Of a stretch of DNA of 64,000 nucleotides, positions 41,547 to 51,721 are shown in pieces. The notes beneath the pieces are model-generated. The model did no database searches and was not told where the DNA came from. It worked only from the letters and a program-made list of their open reading frames with translations. Origin of the DNA: Blautia massiliensis (ex Durand et al. 2017). GTDB lineage: Bacteria; Bacillota; Clostridia; Lachnospirales; Lachnospiraceae. Where the stretch lies: NCBI RefSeq assembly GCF_001487165.1, contig NZ_LN913006.1:1-64000 (forward strand), written 5' to 3'. How positions within the stretch are numbered: the first letter of the stretch is position 1; every line of letters starts with the position of its first letter. The translations under genes were made by a program, and so were the position numbers.

Positions 41547-42905
41547 TTAATTAAACTTGTATTGTTCCAATAAATAAATAGGCAGTGTTTCTGTTTTTCC
41601 GTCTATCCCTCCTTTGGTTGCCCCTTTTAAATAAAGAAGCTTATCTGCTTTTCCCTGAGCCAGAGCTTTCTGGGCAGTGGAAGCAGTCCCTTTTCCGGCT
41701 TTTACTTCTATTAAATATCGGGTGGAAGAAGATAGGCTTTGTGCCAAAAAATCAATTTCTCCGCCTCGGTAAGTAGCAAAAGCTGGGGTTTCAAAGGAAA
41801 TTTCCGGTGGAAAATCCTGGCGTTTCTTCAGGTTGATATAGACATAATTTTCATTTAATGTGCCTGCAAGTACACGGGAATCGGTACCGGTACGTGTCAG
41901 ATAATAATTTGCCAGCCCCATATCCATGAAGTAGCAGCGGCTTGCAGACTTAAAATCCAGAATGTCCATTTCTGTTATTTTTGCACAGAATCCAATGATT
42001 CCAGAAAAGTACAGCCAGCTAATGGCACGGTTGCAGGTAGCCTTTGAAATATTGCTGGAGTAGTCTTTGGTTACCAGTTTTTGCAATTCTTCACTGATGC
42101 TGTCTTCTGAAAATCCTTTCTTTTCACGATTTAAAATACGGCAGATGGAAAAGAAAATATGGGTAAACACTTTGGTATACAAAATATCCGTAAAATAGCG
42201 AATGGATTCATTGGTAAAGGTATCAATGATTTTTACGAGTTCGCCTTGAGCTTTTACGATGTTCCGGTTTTCCAGATAGTTTTCGACCACTTTGGGATAG
42301 CCACCAATCTGGCAGTACAGCTCATAGGTTTCCTTTAAGCGATTATAGACTTCTGCTTCAGAGGAAACAAGAGATATTTTTTTGTAATCGCCATACAGAT
42401 TCTGATCATAGGCCATCAAAAACTCCTCAAAAGAAAGCGTATAGATGGTGAGTTTGGTGACATCGCCGCTGGAATAGCGAAACTCCGGATCATAAATTCT
42501 TCCAAGATAACTACCTGTAACGATGAAATGGGCTTTAAACTGTCGGGTGAACTCCCGGATGCGGTTATAAATTTCCGATGATTCCTGAATTTCATCAATA
42601 ATGATGACGGTATCATCGGAATCAATAAAGTCCGGCTCATATAACTGGAAGGCATCATGGAGAGGATGCTCCCGCCGTTTTGTTCTAGGTGTCCAGTCGG
42701 TTGCCTGTTTATAACATTCCATAAACTGTTTGCCGCTTAATTCAAACAGGTTAATATAAATTTTGTGTTTGTAGTTTTCGTCAGCGAATTTCTGTATCAG
42801 GTAGGTTTTTCCAACCTGACGAGCTCCACCGACTTCCAGGGTACTATGACCTCCTTCATTTTTCCAATCCAGAAGACGGTCATAGACAAAACGCTTCAGA
42901 TACAT
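41547..42905 (-). CDS. AAA ATPase with DUF4143 domain
   Basis: A 452-residue protein; ATG 42905 is set by AAGGA. Walker A is VGGARQVGKTYLI (about 22-34), Walker B TVIIIDEIQESSEIY (about 101), sensor region HFIVTGSYLG. The C-terminal DUF4143 domain (about 200-400) includes CYFMDMGLANYYL and a nuclease-like end EIDFLAQ...YLIEVKAGKG (Asp, Glu-x-Lys). Such ATPases are abundant and mostly uncharacterised, and some are suspected of roles in defence or toxin systems. It has its own terminator, so it looks like a separate insertion in the operon. Confidence 0.87.
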   Translation of the reverse strand: MYLKRFVYDRLLDWKNEGGHSTLEVGGARQVGKTYLIQKFADENYKHKIYINLFELSGKQFMECYKQATDWTPRTKRREHPLHDAFQLYEPDFIDSDDTVIIIDEIQESSEIYNRIREFTRQFKAHFIVTGSYLGRIYDPEFRYSSGDVTKLTIYTLSFEEFLMAYDQNLYGDYKKISLVSSEAEVYNRLKETYELYCQIGGYPKVVENYLENRNIVKAQGELVKIIDTFTNESIRYFTDILYTKVFTHIFFSICRILNREKKGFSEDSISEELQKLVTKDYSSNISKATCNRAISWLYFSGIIGFCAKITEMDILDFKSASRCYFMDMGLANYYLTRTGTDSRVLAGTLNENYVYINLKKRQDFPPEISFETPAFATYRGGEIDFLAQSLSSSTRYLIEVKAGKGTASTAQKALAQGKADKLLYLKGATKGGIDGKTETLPIYLLEQYKFN

Positions 42906-42991
42906 AAGCACAAATCCTTTCTTTAAAATCTATCTTTCATTATAGCAAAATATTTGCAGTTCATACAGTGCAAAATTGGATAAATTATGTT

Positions 42992-43453
42992 TTAACATTC
43001 AAATTGAAGCTTTGCACGTATATCCATAAGAATTTTGCCCAGATGATTTTCGCCATGACCATTTACAGAACCCCAAAAGTAATCTCCCCAGTTGTTTCCT
43101 TCAACAAGGTGACAATTCCCAGTAGCAAGTAATGCTTTACATAGGGTAGGATTCTGCATGAATTTGCACATACAAATTTCATACATGTACATAAGCTTTA
43201 CTCTTTCCCAGTCTGAACGGAGCTGCACTTCTCTTCCCAGTTTTTTTGCATCTTTTGGATTCCTTAATTTGGTAAATTGAAGCTGTTCTTTAGGGGAAAG
43301 TGTCTTTTGTGCCTGGAAAGCAGCCTCATTATTTGCATACCAGTAGCCCCGGTAATATATCCGGGAAGGATAGAAGTTACTAAGAAAAGCGTATGCTCCA
43401 TGAAAGTGGTCAATTGTTTGCTGGTAATGATTCGAATAGGTATTAATAAACAT
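42992..43453 (-). CDS. NADAR family protein (YbiA-like)
   Basis: A 153-residue protein. The NADAR signature is clear: HGAYAFLSNFYPSRIYYRGY, then NNEAAFQAQKT, LRNPKDAKKLGREV, and near the end NWGDYFWGSVNGHGENHLGK. NADAR enzymes act on ADP-ribose conjugates or riboflavin-pathway intermediates. Plasmid and phage copies can reverse ADP-ribosylation of nucleic acids or counter NAD-based defence. AGAAGGGATTAC precedes the ATG. Confidence 0.92.
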   Translation of the reverse strand: MFINTYSNHYQQTIDHFHGAYAFLSNFYPSRIYYRGYWYANNEAAFQAQKTLSPKEQLQFTKLRNPKDAKKLGREVQLRSDWERVKLMYMYEICMCKFMQNPTLCKALLATGNCHLVEGNNWGDYFWGSVNGHGENHLGKILMDIRAKLQFEC

Positions 43454-43474
43454 GTAATCCCTTCTTTCTTATAC

Positions 43475-43507
43475 AAAAAAGGAACCGCTTATGGCAAGCA
43501 GTTCCTT
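43475..43507 (-). terminator. Terminator between DUF3791-like and NADAR genes
   Basis: On the - strand GGAACTGCTT pairs with AAGCGGTTCC around GCCAT, followed by TTTTTT. Confidence 0.8.
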
Positions 43508-43528
43508 CTTAAACATATTTTTCGTTTG

Positions 43529-43774
43529 TTATTTGCTTATTTGTGCTTCTTCTTGTTCTTCGTAATAGCGGTCTGCAATATAGCCAGCAGATTCCGCCCA
43601 AAGAGTATTTTCTGTATTTTGCAGGGCTTTGTAAGTTTTTGAGTGATAAAATTTGCCCATGGCATCCGGAAAGGAAAGATGGCTCTTTTCCATAATAATA
43701 TCGACAACATCCCGGATCTGAATATACAGATTCATTGAAATATCTTTCCCGTTAAAAAAATATTTACCTTCCAT
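43529..43774 (-). CDS. DUF3791-like small protein
   Basis: An 81-residue protein; AAAGGATATGTAAAAC precedes the ATG. MNLYIQIRDVVDIIMEKSHL, then FPDAMGKFYHSKTYKALQNT and TLWAESAGYIADRYYEE are typical of DUF3791, small proteins often encoded beside DUF3990 in toxin-antitoxin-like pairs. No DUF3990 partner is seen here. The gene follows a 26-codon frame by 3 bp. Confidence 0.65.
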   Translation of the reverse strand: MEGKYFFNGKDISMNLYIQIRDVVDIIMEKSHLSFPDAMGKFYHSKTYKALQNTENTLWAESAGYIADRYYEEQEEAQISK

Positions 43775-43777
43775 GTT

Positions 43778-43858
43778 TTACATATCCTTTCGAGATTCAA
43801 ATACCAGATGTTCCAGTGCTTCAATTGATAGCATCTCTATATCTGATTGAATACTCAT
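43778..43858 (-). CDS. Very small ORF before DUF3791-like gene
   Basis: A 26-codon frame (MSIQSDIEMLSIEALEHL and VFESRKDM) behind GGAGGGATAACGT, an excellent ribosome site. It ends 3 bp before the DUF3791-like start. It may be a real micropeptide, the remnant of a partner gene, or a translational leader. Confidence 0.4.
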   Translation of the reverse strand: MSIQSDIEMLSIEALEHLVFESRKDM

Positions 43859-43952
43859 ATACGTTATCCCTCCATTTGCTTTCATTATATCAAAAAAGAA
43901 GGTGCTTTCCAACGGTAAAATAATTATAAATGTAAAGTTGCAAAAGATGTTT

Positions 43953-43975
43953 GAAATGGGGCGTCACCCCATTTC
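43953..43975. terminator. Hairpin after the 43977 gene
   Basis: GAAATGGGG pairs perfectly with CCCCATTTC around GTCAC. It lies directly past the stop of the leftward gene at 43977. There is no clear U-tract, so termination strength is uncertain. Confidence 0.5.
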
Positions 43976-43976
43976 A

Positions 43977-44393
43977 CTATCCCCAGACTTCGCCCATGAT
44001 TTCCACAAGAAAATCATCTAATGGAAAATCGGGAGGAAGTAATTCACCAAACGTTTCTTGAATTTCTTGGATAACTTCCGTATAAGAAGAATACGCCTGT
44101 GAAAATAAGTGGGAAGAATTTTTAAGTTCAATGATATAAAATTCTTCTCCTGGATTTAAGTCCAGTTCTTCCTGATCTTTGATCCTCCATACCGTCATAG
44201 ACTCGGCAGTGCCATAACGACAGCCATCAAGTTTCTCACAAAGATATTCCTGAAAGGTTAAGAGTGATTCTGGATCAGAGAACTCTTTGTATAAATCAGG
44301 AAAAACTTCCTCTGTATATCGAAGGATAAGATTAGCAGCCTCTTCTGTAATAAGAAATCCATAGATATGAAAAACGGATGTAATGATACTCAT
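43977..44393 (-). CDS. Hypothetical protein downstream of ligA
   Basis: A 138-residue acidic protein. ATG 44393 is chosen because GGAGAAATCT (from AAGGAGAAATCT) lies just upstream; an in-frame start at 44411 would overlap ligA. The sequence is helix-rich (IYGFLITEEAANLILRYTEE, VFPDLYKEFSDPESLLTFQE), with no known motif. It is part of the ligA operon; function is unknown. Confidence 0.7.
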   Translation of the reverse strand: MSIITSVFHIYGFLITEEAANLILRYTEEVFPDLYKEFSDPESLLTFQEYLCEKLDGCRYGTAESMTVWRIKDQEELDLNPGEEFYIIELKNSSHLFSQAYSSYTEVIQEIQETFGELLPPDFPLDDFLVEIMGEVWG

Positions 44394-44403
44394 AGATTTC
44401 TCC

Positions 44404-46458
<2,055 letters not shown>

Positions 46459-46499
46459 TTATTTGTTCCGGCTTTCATTCCTCCTTTCTTTGCGTTCAG

Positions 46500-46679
46500 G
46501 CATAAAAAAAGAGAATGACATGGATGTTCATTCTTTAATGCGTGCAGTTTCCTGCAAAATAAAAAAAGCCAGAAGTCCCTGCTGGTAGCGTGGTATACTT
46601 CTGACACTTTTACAAACCTAAACTGCGTGCGTATATCCTTTCCGGATGACACAAATAATAATTACATAGTAAGTGTAAC
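46500..46679 (-). ncRNA. Structured leader with tandem terminators before ligA
   Basis: Read on the - strand, after the operator array comes TTTGTGTCATCC...AGGAT, then CACGCAGTTTAGGTTTG and AAAAGTGTCAGAAG. Two terminator-like hairpins follow: CAGAAGT/ACTTCTG with GGCTTTTTTT (about 46563-46609) and AGAATGA/TCATTCT with CTTTTTTT (about 46504-46537). The box and the GTGTCA element recur in the ssb leader (58283-58420) and, less exactly, before the gene at 3113. Confidence 0.55.
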
Positions 46680-46752
46680 ACTATATATAGTATGTGTCAA
46701 TATAAAACCACTATATATTGTTTAATCTGAGAAGAAAATTACTATATATAGA
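46680..46752. promoter_or_regulatory. Triple ACTATATATAGT operator array
   Basis: ACTATATATAGT (46680-46691), ACTATATATTGT (46710-46721) and ACTATATATAGA (46741-46752) start 30 and 31 bp apart, about three helical turns each, so bound proteins would lie on one face. It is upstream of the ligA leader (leftward) and of the disrupted gene at 46831 (rightward). Confidence 0.6.
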
Positions 46753-46848
46753 GAAAGCATGGATATGGAAAATATTATCTCTTGATTTCAGAACGTATGT
46801 TCTATATAATGGGATATAAAGGAGGGGAACGTGAGTTTGGAAAAAGTG

Positions 46849-48569
46849 AACTTAAATGAAAAACTAAATTCCGGTTTTGGACCAAATGCAAGAGTAAATT
46901 CCATATAGGTCGAAGTTACTTTTGCACACATATTTGCCATATTGTCTTTGATAATCATTACTCCGTATAATGTACTTGCAGCTGATTGCCTGCCTGTGCA
47001 GATTGGAGATAATTATGAAAAATAAAGGCAATCAGAAACATTTAACATTTGAACAGCGTGTTGATATCGAGAAAGGTCTTACTGAGAATAAAAGCTTCAC
47101 TGAAATTGGACGGATTATTGGTAAAAATCCATCTACCATATCAAAGGAAGTACGTCTCCACGCACATACAAAAGAACGTCCGGATTCAGGTTACACTCAC
47201 CCGCCATGTATTCATCGCAAGAACTGTAAGGTGACATGCTTGTGTGATAAGATGTGTGGCATTCATTGTAAGCTTTGCAGAAAACCATCCTTTCGCTGCA
47301 CTGATATATGTCCCGCATATGAGACAGCTGAATGTGAGAAACTGAATAAACCTCCCTACGTATGTAATGGCTGTGGTAAAAAGACCCATTGTCTTATGCC
47401 CAGAAAGTTTTATTCATCCAAATATGCCCATGATGAGTACCGTAGCGTGCTGGTCGATTGCAGAGTCGGCATTAACCAGACTCCGGAAAGCATTCAATCC
47501 ATGAATGATTTATTGGTTCCATTGATCAAGGAGAAGCATCAGTCCATCGGTCATATTTATGCTACTCATGCAGAAGAATTGGGTTGCTCCAGAAGAACAC
47601 TTTACTCCTACATCAATGATTGTGTATTCGATGTCCGCAATGGTGACTTAAGACGTTCTGTACGTTATAAGAAACGCAAGAAACCTACACAGACCAGTGC
47701 AAAAGATCGTTCTTATCGTCAAGGTCATAACTACGAAAATTTCCAGAATTATATGAAAGATCATCCAGATATAAATGTTGTGGAAATGGACTGCGTGGAA
47801 GGAATGAAAGGCGAAAGCTGCGCCCTCTTGACCTTTACATTCCGCAACTGCAATCTTATGCTTATGTTCCTGTTGGAATATCAAGACCAGGAATGCGTGT
47901 TAGAGGTCTTTGTATGGCTTGAAACAGTGTTAGGACAGGATGCATTCAAAAAGCTTTTTCCGGTGATCCTCACGGATGGAGGTTCAGAATTCTCAGCTCG
48001 TGAAGAGATGGAGAAATTCTGTGACGGAAGTAAAAGCACGACGGTCTTTTACTGTGATCCATACAGCTTTTGGCAAAAAGGTGCCTGCGAAAAGAACCAC
48101 GAGTATATCCGCTACATCCGTCCGAAAGGGAGTTCATTCGCTGATTTAAATGACGAGAAAGTCAGACTTATGATGAATCACATAAACAACGAAAAAAGAG
48201 ACAGTCTTAATGGACATAGCCCATATGAACTCTCTCTTTTACTCTTGGACAACAAACTGCACAAAGCATTAGGATTAAAGGCAATCGCACCTGATGATGT
48301 TATGCTTAGTCCAAAACTTATAAAATAAAATAGTAAAGCACAGGCAGATTTCACTGCACCAGAATTTAGTCTTGCACATAAGGCATGTGGAATTTAGTCT
48401 CGCACACTATTTTCAGATGCCCGGTTAGTATGCATAAAAACATAAATCATGAGTGCTTACAGGTTTATTATAAGACAAAAAAATAGAATTGTTAAGGTGC
48501 ATTACAGAATTTAATCCCGCATAGTTACTGAGATAATCCACAGCTGGAATTTAGTTTTTCATTTAAGTT
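46849..48569 (+). mobile_element. IS30-family insertion sequence
   Basis: The element is 1721 bp. The 24-bp terminal repeats, starting AACTTAAATGAAAAACTAAA, are perfect (46849-46872 and 48546-48569). The 11-bp direct repeat TGGAAAAAGTG flanks it (46838-46848 and 48570-48580), longer than the usual few bases for IS30. It contains one transposase gene and, inside both ends, repeats of GAATTTAGTCTYGCACA-type. It appears complete and recently inserted, as the repeats are identical. Confidence 0.93.
47015..48328 (+). CDS. IS30-family transposase
   Basis: A 437-residue DDE transposase; ATG 47015 follows TTGGAGATAATT. The N-terminal HTH_38 domain (KHLTFEQRVDIEKGLTENKS, FTEIGRIIGKNPSTISKEVR) is followed by a Cys-rich zinc-binding segment with CLCDKMCGIHCKLC and CNGCGKKTHC. 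The catalytic core has VVEMDCVEG (first Asp), VILTDGGSEF (second Asp) and a Glu in GACEKNHEYIR. The catalytic residues are intact, so it may be active. Confidence 0.95.
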   Translation: MKNKGNQKHLTFEQRVDIEKGLTENKSFTEIGRIIGKNPSTISKEVRLHAHTKERPDSGYTHPPCIHRKNCKVTCLCDKMCGIHCKLCRKPSFRCTDICPAYETAECEKLNKPPYVCNGCGKKTHCLMPRKFYSSKYAHDEYRSVLVDCRVGINQTPESIQSMNDLLVPLIKEKHQSIGHIYATHAEELGCSRRTLYSYINDCVFDVRNGDLRRSVRYKKRKKPTQTSAKDRSYRQGHNYENFQNYMKDHPDINVVEMDCVEGMKGESCALLTFTFRNCNLMLMFLLEYQDQECVLEVFVWLETVLGQDAFKKLFPVILTDGGSEFSAREEMEKFCDGSKSTTVFYCDPYSFWQKGACEKNHEYIRYIRPKGSSFADLNDEKVRLMMNHINNEKRDSLNGHSPYELSLLLLDNKLHKALGLKAIAPDDVMLSPKLIK

Positions 48570-48650
48570 TGGAAAAAGTGATTTTTCATATAGATGTAAA
48601 TTCTGCCTTCTTGTCCTGGGAAGCGGTATATCGGCTGCATCATAGAGCAT

Positions 48651-49148
48651 GGGCAGGACATCCATCCGTCTGAATCTGCAATTGTACTTACAAAGGAGTG
48701 TAGGGAAGTGGCTGCAAGGCAGATGCAGTGGGGATTTCCGAGGTTCCAGGGAAAGGGATTGCTTATCAATGCAAGGGTAGAGGCTATACTGGACAAGAAG
48801 ACCTTTCGGGACAGTGTGCTGCATCGAAGATGTGTGATTCCTGCCCATCACTTTTACGAATGGTGTAAAAACAAAGAAAAATATACTTTTCAAAGTCCAA
48901 AGCAGGATGCCACATTATTTATGGCAGGGTGTTATCAAATCTATAATGGTCAAAATCGTTTTGTAATTCTGACTACGCAGGCAAATGCTTCTGTAGCACC
49001 GGTGCATGAACGGATGCCATTGCTTTTGGAACGACAAGAACTGGAAGATTGGATTATGGAGGATGCAGCGGTAGAATTTATTCTTGCTAAGAAGCCCATA
49101 CTGTTGAATCGGACAGCAGAATATGAACAACTGAAATTATTTTCATAA
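48651..49148 (+). pseudogene. SRAP (YedK/HMCES-like) protein lacking its N terminus
   Basis: The frame reads DIHPSESAIVL, MQWGFPRFQGKGLLINARVE, RDSVLHRRCVIPAHHFYEW, FVILTTQANASVAPVHERMP and ends LKLFS. This is the SRAP family, which crosslinks abasic sites in ssDNA. The first ~60 residues, including the catalytic Cys2 of MCGR, are missing, having been replaced by the fused polymerase remnant. GTG 48708 could start a shorter protein, but without Cys2 activity is unlikely. Confidence 0.78.
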
Positions 49149-49177
49149 GAAGGGAAACCCATAAAAGTTTCCCTTCT
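49149..49177. terminator. Bidirectional terminator
   Basis: AGAAGGGAAAC pairs with GTTTCCCTTCT around CCATAAAA, between the convergent SRAP remnant and the leftward gene at 49199. Confidence 0.85.
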
Positions 49178-49198
49178 TGACATAAAAAATTCTTGAAT

Positions 49199-49765
49199 TT
49201 AGAATCCATTGTTTATTTGTTCTGTTGCTGCAGGCATAGGAGGACTGGATTTTACATAGATTAATAGTTTCCCATGCAGATCCAAATCCTGTTTACTCCA
49301 TTGCCCATTCTCATAAACCTTTTGGGTAATTGTATTGTAGATAATTGGCGTATCCTCTATACGTTCCATATCAACTACAAGGCAATCCTGAAGGGCAATA
49401 TATGGATATAGAGCATCCTCAATATATGTCCTTAATTTTAATGCCTGCCTGTGCAGTAGTTCCACATCATACAGTTTTGATAAGGTATAGCCCATTTCTT
49501 TGAGTATCCCGGATGTTGTAATGGTTTGTTGGATAACAGAAATCTGCTCTTCCAGAGACACATCTGGATTTATCATAAGCTTTGATAATGTAATTTCTTT
49601 TACAAAAGCTGTCGCTGTATCACCAATTTGCTTTTTTAGGGTTTCATAAGGAACCCGATACTGTGTCTGTAAAATTTCAAGTGGAACGTATTCCCGGTTT
49701 TTCTTTAAAGTTGAAAGTAATTCACAAAGCTTGCTTCCCAATTCATATATGTTATTCAAGCACAC
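49199..49765 (-). CDS. Hypothetical protein
   Basis: A 188-residue soluble protein at the end of the leftward ssb operon. It is helix-rich (GSKLCELLSTLKKNREYVPL, LQTQYRVPYETLKKQIGDTA), with a C-terminal beta-like part. No family is recognised. The start overlaps the end of the upstream gene (GTG 49765, or TTG 49759). Confidence 0.65.
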   Translation of the reverse strand: MCLNNIYELGSKLCELLSTLKKNREYVPLEILQTQYRVPYETLKKQIGDTATAFVKEITLSKLMINPDVSLEEQISVIQQTITTSGILKEMGYTLSKLYDVELLHRQALKLRTYIEDALYPYIALQDCLVVDMERIEDTPIIYNTITQKVYENGQWSKQDLDLHGKLLIYVKSSPPMPAATEQINNGF

Positions 49766-49998
49766 ATCACTTCCGATACGGTCTCTGGTGTATGAACCAA
49801 ATGGTAAATGGTATTTTCTGTTTCGAAAACGATACTGTCATTTGATACTTCCAAAATCGTTAGGATAGGAGATGTCAGAATAGAGAAACCATTGACCCCA
49901 GAAATAATAGCACGTTCCCCAACCCGTAGCGGAGAATGAAACCATCCTGAGAGTGTCGTTATTTGTTTATCTTTCACATGGTGCTTTCGATTTGTCAT
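49756..49998 (-). CDS. Small hypothetical protein
   Basis: An 80-residue protein; ATG 49998 has AAGGAG at 10 nt, whereas GTG 50007 is too close. GERAIISGVNGFSILTSPIL followed by TILEVSNDSIVFETENTIYH suggests a small beta barrel. Function unknown. It lies between the methyltransferase-like gene and 49199. Confidence 0.6.
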   Translation of the reverse strand: MTNRKHHVKDKQITTLSGWFHSPLRVGERAIISGVNGFSILTSPILTILEVSNDSIVFETENTIYHLVHTPETVSEVMCA

Positions 49999-50053
49999 AG
50001 TGTTCACACTCCTTTTGTAGCGTCATAGAAAATCTGTTTTTCATGGCTCGTTT

Positions 50054-51109
50054 TTATGTAACCGAGTAACTCAAACGAAAATATCCTTTCGATACAGGTA
50101 TATATTCGTCTGGGTGTTCATATAAGGTGGCACGGATACGTTCCTGATAATGCGGATTCTTTTTCGCTTTTGGGTGTTCTTTTAATAAAGCGTACAGGTC
50201 TTTTAAAGCCCCTCTTCCTCCAATACTCTCCATTGTCATCCGGATTAGATGATGCCAAGTCAGTGCAAGAATATCTGTATTTTGTACAGAAAACACACCT
50301 TCTTGCCGGATGCTGAAGGGGATAATGAAAGAATCCGTTTTTTTCAGCAACAGAGCATATTCTGTCACAATGGGAATGAAAGGCTTTTTGTACGTCCGAT
50401 TGTCGGAAACACAATTAAACTGGCCCTTTACCAGAAAAGATTCAAAATCACCCATCCGCATTAAATCATGCTGCATACTATAGAACTTACCATGGAGCCG
50501 CATGTCGCCTACCAGTATGGCAAGCCTGCCACCTTTCCGAAGTGCCAGGAAAAATTTCCGGATACAGTGATTTAGTTTTTCTAAAAAATCCGAATAGTTT
50601 TCACAGCGGGATAGGTCGTCCGGGTGAGGGTTTCCCCAGATATTTCCGGAATACTGGATCATATTATGGTAAGGTGGATGGAAAAAGATGAGATCAGCGG
50701 AATCCTCCACTTCATCTTTTAGGGCATTCCAGTTACCTTTTCCATAAGCAGGTGCCGGATTTAGATCATAGAGCAGGGAACGTACCTGATAACGGTCAGC
50801 CGCCGCCTTTGAAGTCCCAGAGCCACTCATAGGATCTAAGAGGGTAAAGGTGCTGGTATCTTTTCCGTAATATCGCTTATCGTCCAGGCAATAGCGTAGA
50901 AGTGCTGCAATCACTTCGGGAGAGCAGTTACCACGCCACTGGCTGTTACCGCCTTCGCCCCGTTCTGGGTATGCCATGAAAGAAGTCAGTTCCTTTCCCA
51001 CACGTTTTCGCAATCCTTCCGTTCCAAGCATGTCAGCGACAGTACGCCATTGGGGACCAAATTCAGCTTCTAATAATTGTGCTGCCCGATGCAGCATTAA
51101 GTCATTCAT
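50054..51109 (-). CDS. DNA methyltransferase-like protein (HPPY variant)
   Basis: A 351-residue Rossmann-fold methyltransferase. The SAM-binding motif is FTLLDPMSGSGTSKAAAD (about 88-105). The catalytic motif reads LIFFHPPYHNMI (about 139-150), His replacing the usual Asp or Asn of (D/N)PPY. GGRLAILVGDMR follows. The target-recognition part is C-terminal, and no restriction partner is adjacent. It may be an orphan adenine or N4-cytosine enzyme with altered activity. It starts 1 bp after the stop of the SpoVT-like gene. Confidence 0.8.
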   Translation of the reverse strand: MNDLMLHRAAQLLEAEFGPQWRTVADMLGTEGLRKRVGKELTSFMAYPERGEGGNSQWRGNCSPEVIAALLRYCLDDKRYYGKDTSTFTLLDPMSGSGTSKAAADRYQVRSLLYDLNPAPAYGKGNWNALKDEVEDSADLIFFHPPYHNMIQYSGNIWGNPHPDDLSRCENYSDFLEKLNHCIRKFFLALRKGGRLAILVGDMRLHGKFYSMQHDLMRMGDFESFLVKGQFNCVSDNRTYKKPFIPIVTEYALLLKKTDSFIIPFSIRQEGVFSVQNTDILALTWHHLIRMTMESIGGRGALKDLYALLKEHPKAKKNPHYQERIRATLYEHPDEYIPVSKGYFRLSYSVT

Positions 51110-51110
51110 T

Positions 51111-51659
51111 TTATATCACCGTCCTTTCATAATTTTGTTGAATGTAGCGGGAAATCGCCGCCGCAGTCATTTTGGCACAGCCTAAATCCATTTCGCTGAA
51201 AGGCTGTTGATTTTTTGTACACAGTAAAAGTCCCAACGTTTCACCCAATTCGTTTTTTTTAGAAATAGGGAAAAAGGCTGATATGGGATATTTTCCTGTC
51301 ATAGTAGGGTATATGCGTTCCTTTTCAGAGAATAATTTCATCTTTCCCTGTTGCAGAAGCCTTTGAATACTTTCTGTTACAGGCATATTAAGTGCTGTAT
51401 GATAATTCTTGGAAGCAATGATTTTGGAATGATTACATAACAGGATCCGGCAAGGGACATTACTATGTAAAATATCCAGAAAACTGTCTAACCGGATATC
51501 CATAGGGATATGGGAGTCGCATTTACGAAGACAGATGTTGCGTGTGTCAGCTTCCAGCATCAATACATCGCCTGTATGAAGTTGTAGGGCTTTTCTTACT
51601 TTGGCAGGAATAATGATCCGCCCTTGTTGGTCAATATTTAGTGTTGTAGCATAATCCAT
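51111..51659 (-). CDS. SpoVT/AbrB-like transcriptional regulator
   Basis: A 182-residue protein; AAAGGAGATCTCT precedes the ATG. The N-terminal swapped-hairpin AbrB domain is clear (TLNIDQQGRIIIPAKVRKAL followed by GDVLMLEAD). Residues ~60-180 form a GAF-like sensory domain, the layout of sporulation regulator SpoVT. It sits in an operon with DNA-processing genes and may act on element promoters. Confidence 0.85.
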   Translation of the reverse strand: MDYATTLNIDQQGRIIIPAKVRKALQLHTGDVLMLEADTRNICLRKCDSHIPMDIRLDSFLDILHSNVPCRILLCNHSKIIASKNYHTALNMPVTESIQRLLQQGKMKLFSEKERIYPTMTGKYPISAFFPISKKNELGETLGLLLCTKNQQPFSEMDLGCAKMTAAAISRYIQQNYERTVI

Positions 51660-51680
51660 AGAGATCTCCTTTCCTTTATA

Positions 51681-51710
51681 AAAAGAAGCAGTCTTTTCGG
51701 CTGCTTCTTT
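51681..51710 (-). terminator. Hairpin between the 51722 and SpoVT-like genes
   Basis: AAAGAAGCAG pairs with CTGCTTCTTT; on the - strand it is followed by a weak T-tract. It may attenuate expression of the downstream genes. Confidence 0.65.
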
Positions 51711-51721
51711 GTTGAAATTCT

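Larger units (their letters stand above)
46831..48645 (+). pseudogene. Y-family DNA polymerase (DinB/UvrX-like) N-terminal remnant, split by IS30
   Basis: AAAGGAGGGGAAC precedes GTG 46831. Joining the two sides of the insertion element and removing one target copy gives SLEKVIFHIDVNSAFLSW, then EAVYRLHH, the start of a Y-family polymerase (HIDVNSAFLSWEAV is the catalytic Asp region). After about 26 codons the homology ends at roughly 48640 and SRAP sequence begins in another frame. Both an internal deletion and an IS insertion have destroyed the gene. Confidence 0.72.

Noticed and set aside
48341-48545. Repeated GAATTTAGTCTYGCACA units as a possible CRISPR-like array
   Set aside because: Only a few degenerate copies, irregular spacing and location inside the IS end; they fit transposase-binding sites.
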